From NCBI RefSeq assembly GCF_004005845.1, contig NZ_SADE01000001.1, positions 186,001 through 250,000 of the forward strand: 64,000 bases of DNA. The letters are read 5' to 3'. The stretch is from Hwanghaeella grinnelliae. GTDB taxonomy: Bacteria; Pseudomonadota; Alphaproteobacteria; UBA8366; Aestuariispiraceae. A model generated the notes under the pieces. The model had not been told where the DNA came from, did not search any database, and was given only the letters and a program-made list of their open reading frames with translations. Both the position numbers and the translations under genes were made by a program. Below, one piece after another: positions 9,715 to 18,450 of the stretch (within the stretch, counting starts at the first letter, position 1; each line of letters begins with the position of its first letter).

Positions 9715-10620
9715 ATGACGATCAGCAATCAATCCAAAGATAGGCCTGTGCGCGGCATCGTTCTGATGATGGTGTCCGCGCTGTTCATCTCTGGGCAGGA
9801 GGCCATAGCCAAACACTTGATTGGCGACGGGTTGCCCCTGTCGCAGGTGATCTGGGCGCGCTATGCATCTCACCTGGCTTTGATGCTGGGTTTCATGCTG
9901 ATTTTCGTCCTGCCCCGGGATGGAGGATCGGCGTTTCGATCCGCGCGACCGCTGGCCCAGGTCGGTAGGTCGATGTTGCTGTTGATCGACACGGTTCTCT
10001 ATTTCTCGGCACTGACCTTCCTGTCACTGGTCGAGGTAACGGCCATCATGTTTATCGCGCCCATCCTGGTCGTTCTATTGGCGCGTCCACTGCTTGGCGA
10101 GAGCCTGACGGCCCGGCGCTTGATCGCCGTCGCGGTCGGTTTCTCCGGCGTGCTGATCATCGTGCGCCCGGGTTTTGATGGCGTGAGTTGGCCGGCCCTG
10201 CTGGTGATCGGCGCGGCAGTGTGCGTCGCGCTTTTCAACCTTGCGACGCGGCACATGCGGTCGGTCGATCCCAGCCGGGTCACGATGCTCTACACCGCCC
10301 TTGTCGGAACGGTAGCCGCATCGATCTGGGTGCCGTTGGAATGGGTGCCGCCAAGCCTGGATCAATGGGGGCTGATGATCGCGATCGGTCTGTTGGGCGG
10401 TACCGCGCACGGCCTGTTGATCGTGGCGCACCAGGACGCGCCCGCCTCAACAGTCGCCCCCTTCATGTATATCCAGATCCTCTGGGCGCTGGGGCTGGGA
10501 TGGATGGTTTTCGGTGACTGGCCGGATATCGCCACCGCCATCGGTGCCGCGGTGATCATTGCGGGCGGGCTGATCGTCCTGATCGGAGAGGCCCGCCGCA
10601 ACAATCGTCGATCGAAATGA
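9715..10620 (+). CDS. EamA/DMT family transporter, second copy
   Basis: This 301-residue hydrophobic protein has the same architecture as its upstream neighbour (VIWARYASHLALMLGF matches VWARYMVHLVIMIVF there; TVAPFMYIQILWALG matches LLAPFMYVQIVWSVL). The pair therefore looks like a tandem duplication that has diverged. It starts 13 bases after the first transporter and is probably in the same operon. The two could act separately or as a heterodimer; EamA proteins of this length usually function alone. Its stop directly abuts the stop of the convergent SDR gene. Confidence 0.9.
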   Translation: MTISNQSKDRPVRGIVLMMVSALFISGQEAIAKHLIGDGLPLSQVIWARYASHLALMLGFMLIFVLPRDGGSAFRSARPLAQVGRSMLLLIDTVLYFSALTFLSLVEVTAIMFIAPILVVLLARPLLGESLTARRLIAVAVGFSGVLIIVRPGFDGVSWPALLVIGAAVCVALFNLATRHMRSVDPSRVTMLYTALVGTVAASIWVPLEWVPPSLDQWGLMIAIGLLGGTAHGLLIVAHQDAPASTVAPFMYIQILWALGLGWMVFGDWPDIATAIGAAVIIAGGLIVLIGEARRNNRRSK

Positions 10621-11397
10621 TCAGGTGATGCTGAGCACGTCACCATCGACACTGATGATCTGACCCGAGACTTTTTGGGCGAGGTCGGACGACAGGAACA
10701 GCGCCATGTTGGCGATGTCGTAAGGTGAAACGCTGGTCCGCATGGCGACGCCGGAGACCAGTTTCTCACGCATCGCGTCGAAAGAGATGTTCATCGCTTG
10801 TGCTTTGGCGTCGATCACCCGATCAATCCGCTCGCCGTCGACAATGCCCGGCAGGATCGCGTTGCTGCGGATGTTGTCGGGACCCAGTTCTGCGGCCAGT
10901 GTCTTGGTGAAGCCGACAACGGCCCATTTCGACGCCGCGTAGGGCAGGCGCATCGGAAAGCCAAGCCGTCCTGCGACGGAAGAAAGGTTGATGACGACAC
11001 CTTTCTGGTTCGCCTTCAGCATCGGCGTTGCCAGCTTGGTGCAATAGAAATGGGCGGTGATGTTTACGTCGAGGGTGCGTTGCCAGTCGTCCAGTTCGAT
11101 GTCTTCGACACGCGCGGTCGGCCCGGCGATGCCCACATTGTTGACCAGCACGTCCAACCCGCCGAGGGTCTTTTCCACGTCTTCGAACATTGCGCTGACG
11201 GCCTCGAAATCGGCGCAGTCGCAGTTCACAGCGGTGACGGAAGGATATTTGGCGCGAAGGTCTTCAAGCGCCTCGTCCACCACATCGCAGGTATAGACCC
11301 GCGCATTAGCCTTCACGTAGGTATCAACCATGGCGCGTCCTATACCGGCCGCCCCTGCCGAAATGAAAACCCTGGATCCTTTTAGATCTATCGACAT
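10621..11397 (-). CDS. short-chain dehydrogenase/reductase (SDR)
   Basis: A classical 258-residue SDR. The Rossmann motif is SAGAAGIG, a variant of the usual TGxxxGIG. It is followed by NNVG, a catalytic Ser in NLSSVAG, and PYAASK with the active-site Tyr and Lys. NAD(H) preference is suggested by the acidic residue in YTCDVVD after strand 2. AGGGAGGAAATGAC is a very good ribosome binding site for ATG 11397. It lies 37 bases downstream of the GT4 gene and is probably its operon partner. The substrate is unknown, possibly a sugar or polyol. Confidence 0.9.
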   Translation of the reverse strand: MSIDLKGSRVFISAGAAGIGRAMVDTYVKANARVYTCDVVDEALEDLRAKYPSVTAVNCDCADFEAVSAMFEDVEKTLGGLDVLVNNVGIAGPTARVEDIELDDWQRTLDVNITAHFYCTKLATPMLKANQKGVVINLSSVAGRLGFPMRLPYAASKWAVVGFTKTLAAELGPDNIRSNAILPGIVDGERIDRVIDAKAQAMNISFDAMREKLVSGVAMRTSVSPYDIANMALFLSSDLAQKVSGQIISVDGDVLSIT

Positions 11398-11434
11398 GTC
11401 ATTTCCTCCCTCATGGTATTCGGATTTCTTTGAA

Positions 11435-12607
11435 TCAGTTCTCGCCGCCCAGCATGGATTCGTAAAGGGCCAATGTCTGCCCGATGATTACCGGTTCGGC
11501 GAATTCCTGCTCTGCGGCGTTCCTGGCAGCAGCCCCTAGTTTTTTTCGAAGGGCGGCATCGCCTGCCAGACGCTCCAAGGCGTCCGCCAGGGGTTTCGCC
11601 TGTTTTACCGGCACCAACAATCCGGTTTCGCCGTCGCGGCAAACTTCCCGACAGCCGGGAACGTCCGTCGCGACCATGGGCAGGCCGCAGGCCGCTGCTT
11701 CCAGCAGGGATTTCGGCAACCCTTCGCGATAGGACGGCAGAACCGCGATGTGACTTGCGGCATAGGCGTCGGCGATATCGGCCGTCGGGCCAGTCACCTC
11801 GACAATGCCTTCCGACCGCCATGCGTCGAGTGTCTCGGTCGGGATGGAAGCCGGATTGTCGTCGGTCGGGCCGATAAGCCGTATGACGATATCGCTTCCT
11901 TTGTGGCGGAGTATTCGCGCGGCCTCGACTAACTCGCCGATCCCCTTGTCCCACAGCATGCGGCTTACGCAACTGGCGATGATGGGGCCGTCAGGCTCAG
12001 GGGCGGGGGAGAAGGATATGGTATCGACGCCGGACCCTCGGATGATGGCGATCCTGTCCGGGCGTACGCCGATTTTGGTTTGGAACAGGGCGCTGTCGTC
12101 GCCGTTTTGCAGAATTAATCTGCTTTGCCGGCGGTTCAGTAAAACCCGGAACGCCGATATCAGAACCGGCCGAACGAGGGAGGCGAAAGCACCTTTGCTG
12201 ATAAAAACGAAGCCCAAGCCCGCCATGGCATTGACCACATGGGGAACGCCCGCCAGCCAGGCTGCGATCGATCCGTACAGTACCGGCTTTACGGCGACCT
12301 GATGGACGATGTCTGGACGCACACGCTGGTAGAGTTTCCGAAGGGCCAGGATCGTTCCAATATCCGCCAATGGATTTCGGCCGCTACGGTCAAGACCGAT
12401 GGGGTGAAGATCGAAGCCTTCTTTTCTGATCGTGTCACCATGGTCGCGAACACGGCAGGCGACGGCGACTTTCGCGCCCGCATCCCTGGCGGCCCGGGCA
12501 ATAGGCAGGCGGTGGGAGCAGAAGTACCAGTCTTCGCTGATCAGGAAGAGAAGGTTCTTTCCTTCAAGGCTCTGTCTGGGGTTCGAACTCGGATGGGGGG
12601 GCGTCAT
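11435..12607 (-). CDS. GT4 family glycosyltransferase
   Basis: This 390-residue protein has the GT-B layout. The N-terminal domain carries KNLLFLISEDWYFCSHRLPI and IVHQVAVKPVLYGS. The C-terminal domain has the nucleotide-sugar site SRMLWDKGIGELVEAA and the EX7E-like EGLPKSLLEAAACGLPMVAT. Such enzymes transfer hexoses in capsule, exopolysaccharide or LPS synthesis. It starts 17 bases after the asparagine synthase stop, so the asnB-GT4-SDR order on the minus strand looks like one operon. Donor and acceptor cannot be read from the sequence. Confidence 0.9.
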   Translation of the reverse strand: MTPPHPSSNPRQSLEGKNLLFLISEDWYFCSHRLPIARAARDAGAKVAVACRVRDHGDTIRKEGFDLHPIGLDRSGRNPLADIGTILALRKLYQRVRPDIVHQVAVKPVLYGSIAAWLAGVPHVVNAMAGLGFVFISKGAFASLVRPVLISAFRVLLNRRQSRLILQNGDDSALFQTKIGVRPDRIAIIRGSGVDTISFSPAPEPDGPIIASCVSRMLWDKGIGELVEAARILRHKGSDIVIRLIGPTDDNPASIPTETLDAWRSEGIVEVTGPTADIADAYAASHIAVLPSYREGLPKSLLEAAACGLPMVATDVPGCREVCRDGETGLLVPVKQAKPLADALERLAGDAALRKKLGAAARNAAEQEFAEPVIIGQTLALYESMLGGEN

Positions 12608-12623
12608 GGCGCGGTCCGGCGTC

Positions 12624-14555
12624 TCAGGTAGACGGGGACCAACGGTCCATCCAGCTTTGCAGCATCAGGATGTTCCACAAGGCTTCGGCATGGTTGCCGT
12701 CGCCTTTCAGGTGGTCGCGAAAAGCGCGCAGGATCGGCTCCGGCTGTAATCCGGTTTGGTCGCGCAGGCGTTCCACGGAAAGCATCTCGAAAGCCCATTC
12801 CTTTAACGGACCGCGCAACCAATCGGCCAACGGTACGGCAAAGCCCGCTTTTGGCCGGTCCACCAGTTCTTTCGGAACATACCGGTCAAGAACCTGCCGC
12901 AGGGGCCATTTTCCCACGCCGTCGCGAATCTTGATCTCCTTTGGCAGGGACCACGCGTATTCGACGACGCGGTGGTCCAGCAAGGGCACACGTGCTTCAA
13001 GGCTGCATGCCATGCTGGCCCGGTCCACTTTGGTCAAAATGTCCCCGGGCAGGTAGCTTAACGTATCGTAATAGGCCATGCGTTCGGTGAAGTCCGACAA
13101 GGCGGCGCCGCCGCGCCACATGGAAAGTTCAGGTTCGTCGATCCCGGTAAGGTTCGTGGGCTTGTCCCAATGGCTCACCAGGGCGCGGTACGCGTCATCC
13201 TCGCTGCCGCTTGCCAGCAGATCCGCCAGCTTATGCATCTTGTCACCCATCATACGGGGCCGTTTTCCGCTGGGGATCAGCGCCGCCAGGGAATCCCAGG
13301 TACCGGTCGGCAACACACGCAAACCGCCCGCGGCCATGGAACGGACCGATCCGGGGACGCTTTTCGCCTTGCCCCAGGCGGTGGCGGCGGCGCGATAGCG
13401 GTTGTAGCCGAAGAACACTTCGTCTCCACCGTCTCCGGAAAGCGCGACGGTAACGTGATCACGCGCCAGTTTTGAGACGAGCCAGGTCGGCATGGCTGAC
13501 GAATCGGCAAATGGCTCGTCATGCCAATCCGGCATTTGGGGGATGAGATTGCGGGCGTCGTCCGCCGTCAACATCAGTTCCGTATGGTCTGTACCCAAAT
13601 GCTCGGCGACACCGCGTGCCTGATCGGCCTCGTTATAGCCTGCGTTTTCGAAGCCGATGGTGAAACTCTTGATCGGGCGGGATGAGCAATCCTGCATCAG
13701 CGCGGCAATCACACTACTATCCACACCGCCGGACAGCATGACGCCAAGCGGCACGTCGGCCACCATACGGCGCTCCACGGCATCGCGCAGCAGGGGTTCA
13801 AGCCGGTCTACGGCGGCTTGCGGTTCCGGTGAGCTACGGTCCTTCAGGATCGTATGATCCAGGTTCCAATACCGTTCGATCCGTGGTTCGCGGTCGATAC
13901 CCGGGCGATAGCGCAGGACGCAACCTGGCTCCAGCTTGAAAATACCGTCATAGATGGTGAGCGGGGCGGGGACGTAGTTGTAGCGCAGATATTGTGTCAT
14001 CGCCGCGCGGTTCATCCGGGGTGTCCAACCGCTTTTAGCCCGCAGGGATTTCAGCTCCGACCCGTACAGAAACATGCCGTCCTGGATACCGAAATAGATC
14101 GGCTTGATACCGAGCCGGTCGCGGATCAGCGTCAATTCGCGTTTCTTTTTATCCCATAGGGCGACGGCGAACATACCGATCAGGCGCTCGACGGTTTCAT
14201 CCACACCCCAGGCCGAGAACCCCTCCAGCATGACTTCCGTGTCGGACTGGCCGCGCAGGCGGCGGCCCTCGGTCTCCAGCACCTGGCGCAGTGACTGGTA
14301 GTTATAGATTTCGCCATTGTAGGTGACGACATACCGATCGCAGCTGGATGTCATCGGTTGATTGCCCGACGGTGTCAGGTCGATGATCGCAAGGCGCCGA
14401 AAACCCATGCCGACGCCGGCCTCCGAACTCAGCCAATGGCCGCCGCTGTCGGGCCCGCGGTGCAGCATGGCGTCGGTCATGGCATTGACCTGCGCCAGCA
14501 ACTCCTTCGGACCCTTTTCGGCTTTTGCTTCGATGAAACCAGCTATCCCGCACAT
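12624..14555 (-). CDS. asnB: asparagine synthase (glutamine-hydrolysing)
   Basis: The protein is 643 residues. The mature N-terminus MCGIAGF provides the catalytic Cys2 of a class II glutamine amidotransferase. The synthetase domain has the PP-loop SGGVDSS near residue 275. Domain order and length match AsnB. Placement ahead of a GT4 transferase and an SDR is typical of AsnB-like proteins in exopolysaccharide loci, where the acceptor may not be free aspartate but a sugar acid or another carboxylate. Either biosynthetic asparagine synthesis or envelope-polymer amidation is possible. Confidence 0.92.
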   Translation of the reverse strand: MCGIAGFIEAKAEKGPKELLAQVNAMTDAMLHRGPDSGGHWLSSEAGVGMGFRRLAIIDLTPSGNQPMTSSCDRYVVTYNGEIYNYQSLRQVLETEGRRLRGQSDTEVMLEGFSAWGVDETVERLIGMFAVALWDKKKRELTLIRDRLGIKPIYFGIQDGMFLYGSELKSLRAKSGWTPRMNRAAMTQYLRYNYVPAPLTIYDGIFKLEPGCVLRYRPGIDREPRIERYWNLDHTILKDRSSPEPQAAVDRLEPLLRDAVERRMVADVPLGVMLSGGVDSSVIAALMQDCSSRPIKSFTIGFENAGYNEADQARGVAEHLGTDHTELMLTADDARNLIPQMPDWHDEPFADSSAMPTWLVSKLARDHVTVALSGDGGDEVFFGYNRYRAAATAWGKAKSVPGSVRSMAAGGLRVLPTGTWDSLAALIPSGKRPRMMGDKMHKLADLLASGSEDDAYRALVSHWDKPTNLTGIDEPELSMWRGGAALSDFTERMAYYDTLSYLPGDILTKVDRASMACSLEARVPLLDHRVVEYAWSLPKEIKIRDGVGKWPLRQVLDRYVPKELVDRPKAGFAVPLADWLRGPLKEWAFEMLSVERLRDQTGLQPEPILRAFRDHLKGDGNHAEALWNILMLQSWMDRWSPST

Positions 14556-14619
14556 ATTTCGGAACCTAAGGCGTTTTTGCCCGATAGGACAGATCGAAAA
14601 TCATCATTTGGATGCAGCG

Positions 14620-15093
14620 TCACGATAGAGGTACGGGAAGGCTTGCGCCCTCCTTCACAGGTTCCATGACCACATAAGTCGAGGTGGAGGCAATCCCGGG
14701 CAGATTGTTGATGATGTCGCCCAGGAAAGTTCGGAATGCATCCATGTCCGCTGTCCGGACTTTCAGGATATAGTCGAAACCGCCCGCCACCATATGACAT
14801 TCGACAATCTCGTCGATCCCGGCGATTGCTGCTTTGAACTTGTCGAACACGTCGCTGGTTGTCTTGTCGAGAGAGACTTGAACAAAGACGGCAAGACCAA
14901 GCTGAAGCTTTGCCGGGTCTAGCCGCGCCGAGTATCCGCGAATGAAGCCGTCCTTCTCAAGCCGGCGTACCCGTTCCAGACAGGGGGTCGGCGACAGATT
15001 GATGCGCCGGGCTAACTCCACGTTCGACAACCGCCCGTCGGATTGCAGCAACCGCAGGATCGACCGATCGATACGGTCCAGGGATTTTCGCAT
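14620..15093 (-). CDS. putR: Lrp/AsnC family regulator, probable PutR
   Basis: 157 residues: an N-terminal winged helix (LDRIDRSILRLLQSDGRLSN, then LARRINLSPTPCLERVRRL) and a C-terminal RAM/ASNC ligand domain (VECHMVAGGFDYILKV). It is divergent from putA across 150 bases. This is the arrangement of alphaproteobacterial PutR, which activates putA in response to proline, so the symbol is inferred from context plus family. ATG 15093 was preferred over one 15 bases upstream, since homologues begin RKSLDRID. The 9-bp palindrome GAATAATTC at 15098-15106 sits just upstream of the start and could serve autoregulation. Confidence 0.88.
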   Translation of the reverse strand: MRKSLDRIDRSILRLLQSDGRLSNVELARRINLSPTPCLERVRRLEKDGFIRGYSARLDPAKLQLGLAVFVQVSLDKTTSDVFDKFKAAIAGIDEIVECHMVAGGFDYILKVRTADMDAFRTFLGDIINNLPGIASTSTYVVMEPVKEGASLPVPLS

Positions 15094-15205
15094 AATAGAA
15101 TAATTCACTGCTTAATGATGAATTTACCAGATGAAATAGCAAAATATTTCCAAGTTTAGAAGCACATTCGGGAAGGGTTGTCCTATGATCCTACCGCCGT
15201 AACTT

Positions 15206-15222
15206 GAATGGTGTTGCCATTC
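15206..15222. promoter_or_regulatory. candidate operator in putR-putA intergenic region
   Basis: GAATGG-TGTTG-CCATTC is a perfect 6+6 inverted repeat, 17 bp in all, 21 bases before the putA ATG. A -10-like TATGAT sits upstream at 15184-15189, without a convincing -35. Lrp-type regulators bind imperfect dyads in such intergenic regions. The element could equally be a hairpin in the putA leader. The putA ribosome binding site is AGGGGG just before the start. Confidence 0.4.
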
Positions 15223-15243
15223 TTCTAACACAGGGGGCCCGTC

Positions 15244-18200
15244 ATGCTGTTCTCCGATTCCGATTTCCGCGACCTCACATCCACAAGCCAGGAACGCAAG
15301 GCTGTCCGTGCCGCCTATCGCATGGACGAGGAAGCCTGCCTCGCAGAGCGGTTGAAGCAGGCAAGCCTGCAGGCCGACGCCATAGATCGGATTGAGGAGC
15401 GGGCACGGAATTTGGTGCGGCGGGTGCGGGAGGACCGGGTGAAGTCCTCCGGCATCGATGCCTTCATGCATGAATACGAACTTTCCAGCCAGGAAGGCGT
15501 CGTTTTGATGTGCCTGGCGGAAGCCTTGTTGCGCATCCCCGATTCCGAAACCGCGGATGCGTTGATCAAGGATAAGATCGGCGGAGGAAACTGGGAATCG
15601 CATCTGGGACATTCGGAATCGCTTTTCGTGAATGCCTCCACCTGGGGGCTGATGCTGACCGGAAAATTGGTGAAGTTGGAGGACGCGAAGCCGGAATTCG
15701 ACTGGCGTTCCACGCTCAGCCGCATGGTGCACCGCTCTGGTGAGCCCGTTATCCGGCAGGCGGTGACCCAGGCGATGCGCGTGATGGGCCGGCAATTCGT
15801 GATGGGCCGTACCATCGAGGAAGCGACCGATCGAGCGAAGTCTGCGGAGAAGATCGGGTATCGGCATTCCTATGACATGCTGGGCGAAGCCGCGCGGACG
15901 ATGGATGATGCGGAACGCTATTTCCAAGCGTATGCGCATGCGATTGAGGTAATCGGCAAGAAGGCGAAAGGGCGCGGTCCGATCGACTCTCCCGGTGTAT
16001 CAATCAAACTTTCCGCCCTCCACTCGCGGTATGAATTCATCCAGCGAGACCGCGTGATGGCCGAACTCTATCCGAAGCTGATGGACCTCGCCCAGATGGC
16101 CAAAGCGCAGGATATCGGCCTTTGTGTGGATGCTGAGGAAGCGGACCGTCTGGATATCTCGATGGACGTCATCAAGGCGGCCAGCGGCGACGCTTCCCTT
16201 AAGGGATGGGACGGTTTCGGATTGGCCGTACAGGCCTATCAGAAACGCGCGGCGCCGCTGATCGACTGGTTGGAAGATGTTGCCGGGCGCACGAACCGGC
16301 GCCTGATGGTGCGGCTGGTGAAGGGCGCTTATTGGGACACGGAAGTGAAACGGGCCCAGGAAATGGGTGAGGACGGTTATCCGGTCTTCACGCGGAAGGT
16401 TTCTACCGACGTTTCCTACCTGGCCTGTGCCCGGAAGTTGTTGGAGGGGAAAGAGGCCTTCTATCCCTGTTTCGCGACCCATAACGCACACTCGGTGGCG
16501 GCGGTCATCGAAATGGCCGGGAACCGCAATGACTATGAGTTTCAGCGCCTGCACGGCATGGGTGACGCGCTTTACGAACAGATTGTCGGTAAGGACAAGT
16601 TGGGCCTGAATTGCCGGATTTATGCGCCGGTTGGAAGCCATGAAGACTTGCTGGCCTATCTGGTTCGGCGGTTATTGGAAAACGGCGCAAACACCTCTTT
16701 CGTCAACCGGATCGTCGATGAAAAGCAGCCGCTCGCGGCGATTGTCGCGGACCCGATTGCGGCGGCTCGTTCGCTGCGTCAGGCCGCGCATCCGTCAATA
16801 CCCGTTCCGCGCAACCTATATGGCGAAGGTCGTGCCAACGCCAAGGGGATGGACGTTACGGATGTGGCCAAGCTGGAACCCCTTCGCGATGCGATGATGG
16901 CGACGCTGGATGAGAATTGGTGGGCGGGTCCCATTGTTGGCGGTCGCCCGCGGGACGTGCTGACCGGTCGGGTCGTCCATGGCCCGGCGGATAACGGCAA
17001 GCCCATCGGCCGTGTCCTCGATGCGACGGCGGAAGACGCCACGACGGCGTTGGACCGTGCCCATCGCGCGCGCCATGCCTGGGACCGGACGCCGGCCACG
17101 CAGCGGGCGGATATCCTGCGACGCATTGCCGATCTGTATGAGGAAAACATGCCGCGGCTAATGGCCTTTGCGGTGCGTGAGGCCGGCAAGTCCATACCGG
17201 ACGCGATTGCCGAAGTGCGCGAAGCAGTCGATTTCCTGCGTTATTACGCCGGCAAGGCGGAAGAGGATTTTTCTGGTCCGACGGTTCTGCCGGGACCGAC
17301 CGGGGAATCGAACAGCATTTCCCTGCACGGCCGGGGCGTCTTCCTGTGCATATCGCCCTGGAATTTTCCGTTGGCGATCTTCACCGGCCAGGTGGCCGCG
17401 GCGCTGGCGGCAGGAAATTGCGTGCTGGCGAAACCGGCGGAGCAAACCCCGATCATCGCGTATGAAGCTGTTCGCCTGATGCACCGGGCCGGACTTCCGG
17501 ACGACGTTCTTTCCCTGTTGCCGGGGGATGGGCCGACCATCGGAAACGCCCTTCTGCCGGATCCGCGCATTGCGGGCGTTGCCTTTACAGGGTCGACCGA
17601 TACGGCGCGCATCATCAACAAGGCGCTGGCGAACCGGGAAGGGCCGATCGCCCCTCTGATCGCGGAGACCGGCGGACAGAATGCAATGATCGTCGATTCT
17701 TCCGCCCTGCCGGAACAGGTAACCCGTGATGTGCTTATTTCCGCGTTCCAAAGCGCGGGACAGCGCTGTTCAGCCCTGCGTGTTCTGTTCGTCCAACAAG
17801 ACATCGCAGACAAACTGACCAAGATGATTGCCGGCGCCATGAAGGAATTGCGGATCGGCGATCCCTCCCTACTGGCGACCGATGTCGGACCGGTGATTGA
17901 CGACGAGGCGAAGGCAATGTTGAGCAAACACGCGGAGCGGATGGACCGCGACGCAAAGCTTATCTACCGCACGCCCATGCCGGAAAGCTGTGAAACGGGT
18001 ACTTTCTTTGCGCCCTGTGCCTATGAAATTCCCAGTTTGGATGTTCTGGAGCGAGAAGTCTTTGGCCCGGTTCTGCACGTCGTCCGTTACAAGGCGGCGG
18101 AGTTGGATAAGGTGATCGATGCCATCAACGGCACGGGCTACGGCCTGACCGCCGCGGTCCATAGCCGCGTCGAAGCCACGGTGAACCACATCGTCGATCG

Positions 18201-18408
18201 GCTTGAGGTCGGCAATGCCTATGTGAACCGAAACCAGATCGGCGCGATCGTCGGTGTTCAGCCTTTCGGCGGGGAGGGGCTTTCGGGCACCGGACCGAAG
18301 GCTGGCGGACCGCGTTATCTGCATCGTTTTGCAACGGAACGTGTCGTCAGCGTCGATACGACGGCGGCCGGCGGAAATGCCTCCCTGATGTCGATGGAAG
18401 AGGACTAG
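15244..18408 (+). CDS. putA: bifunctional proline dehydrogenase / L-glutamate gamma-semialdehyde dehydrogenase
   Basis: A 1054-residue PutA that converts proline to glutamate with FAD and NAD. The N-terminal domain lacks an obvious ribbon-helix-helix DNA-binding segment, consistent with control by the divergent Lrp protein. The PRODH barrel spans roughly residues 150-470 (RLVKGAYWDTE near 357). The aldehyde dehydrogenase domain follows from about 540, with the general base Glu near 808 (AETGGQN) and catalytic Cys near 842 (GQRCSALR). The length matches short type-A PutA, without the extra C-terminal domain of 1200-1300-residue forms. Confidence 0.96.
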   Translation: MLFSDSDFRDLTSTSQERKAVRAAYRMDEEACLAERLKQASLQADAIDRIEERARNLVRRVREDRVKSSGIDAFMHEYELSSQEGVVLMCLAEALLRIPDSETADALIKDKIGGGNWESHLGHSESLFVNASTWGLMLTGKLVKLEDAKPEFDWRSTLSRMVHRSGEPVIRQAVTQAMRVMGRQFVMGRTIEEATDRAKSAEKIGYRHSYDMLGEAARTMDDAERYFQAYAHAIEVIGKKAKGRGPIDSPGVSIKLSALHSRYEFIQRDRVMAELYPKLMDLAQMAKAQDIGLCVDAEEADRLDISMDVIKAASGDASLKGWDGFGLAVQAYQKRAAPLIDWLEDVAGRTNRRLMVRLVKGAYWDTEVKRAQEMGEDGYPVFTRKVSTDVSYLACARKLLEGKEAFYPCFATHNAHSVAAVIEMAGNRNDYEFQRLHGMGDALYEQIVGKDKLGLNCRIYAPVGSHEDLLAYLVRRLLENGANTSFVNRIVDEKQPLAAIVADPIAAARSLRQAAHPSIPVPRNLYGEGRANAKGMDVTDVAKLEPLRDAMMATLDENWWAGPIVGGRPRDVLTGRVVHGPADNGKPIGRVLDATAEDATTALDRAHRARHAWDRTPATQRADILRRIADLYEENMPRLMAFAVREAGKSIPDAIAEVREAVDFLRYYAGKAEEDFSGPTVLPGPTGESNSISLHGRGVFLCISPWNFPLAIFTGQVAAALAAGNCVLAKPAEQTPIIAYEAVRLMHRAGLPDDVLSLLPGDGPTIGNALLPDPRIAGVAFTGSTDTARIINKALANREGPIAPLIAETGGQNAMIVDSSALPEQVTRDVLISAFQSAGQRCSALRVLFVQQDIADKLTKMIAGAMKELRIGDPSLLATDVGPVIDDEAKAMLSKHAERMDRDAKLIYRTPMPESCETGTFFAPCAYEIPSLDVLEREVFGPVLHVVRYKAAELDKVIDAINGTGYGLTAAVHSRVEATVNHIVDRLEVGNAYVNRNQIGAIVGVQPFGGEGLSGTGPKAGGPRYLHRFATERVVSVDTTAAGGNASLMSMEED

Positions 18409-18450
18409 TCGGCGTTTCCCATACGCGCCGTCCTGGCTTAAACAGGTGGT

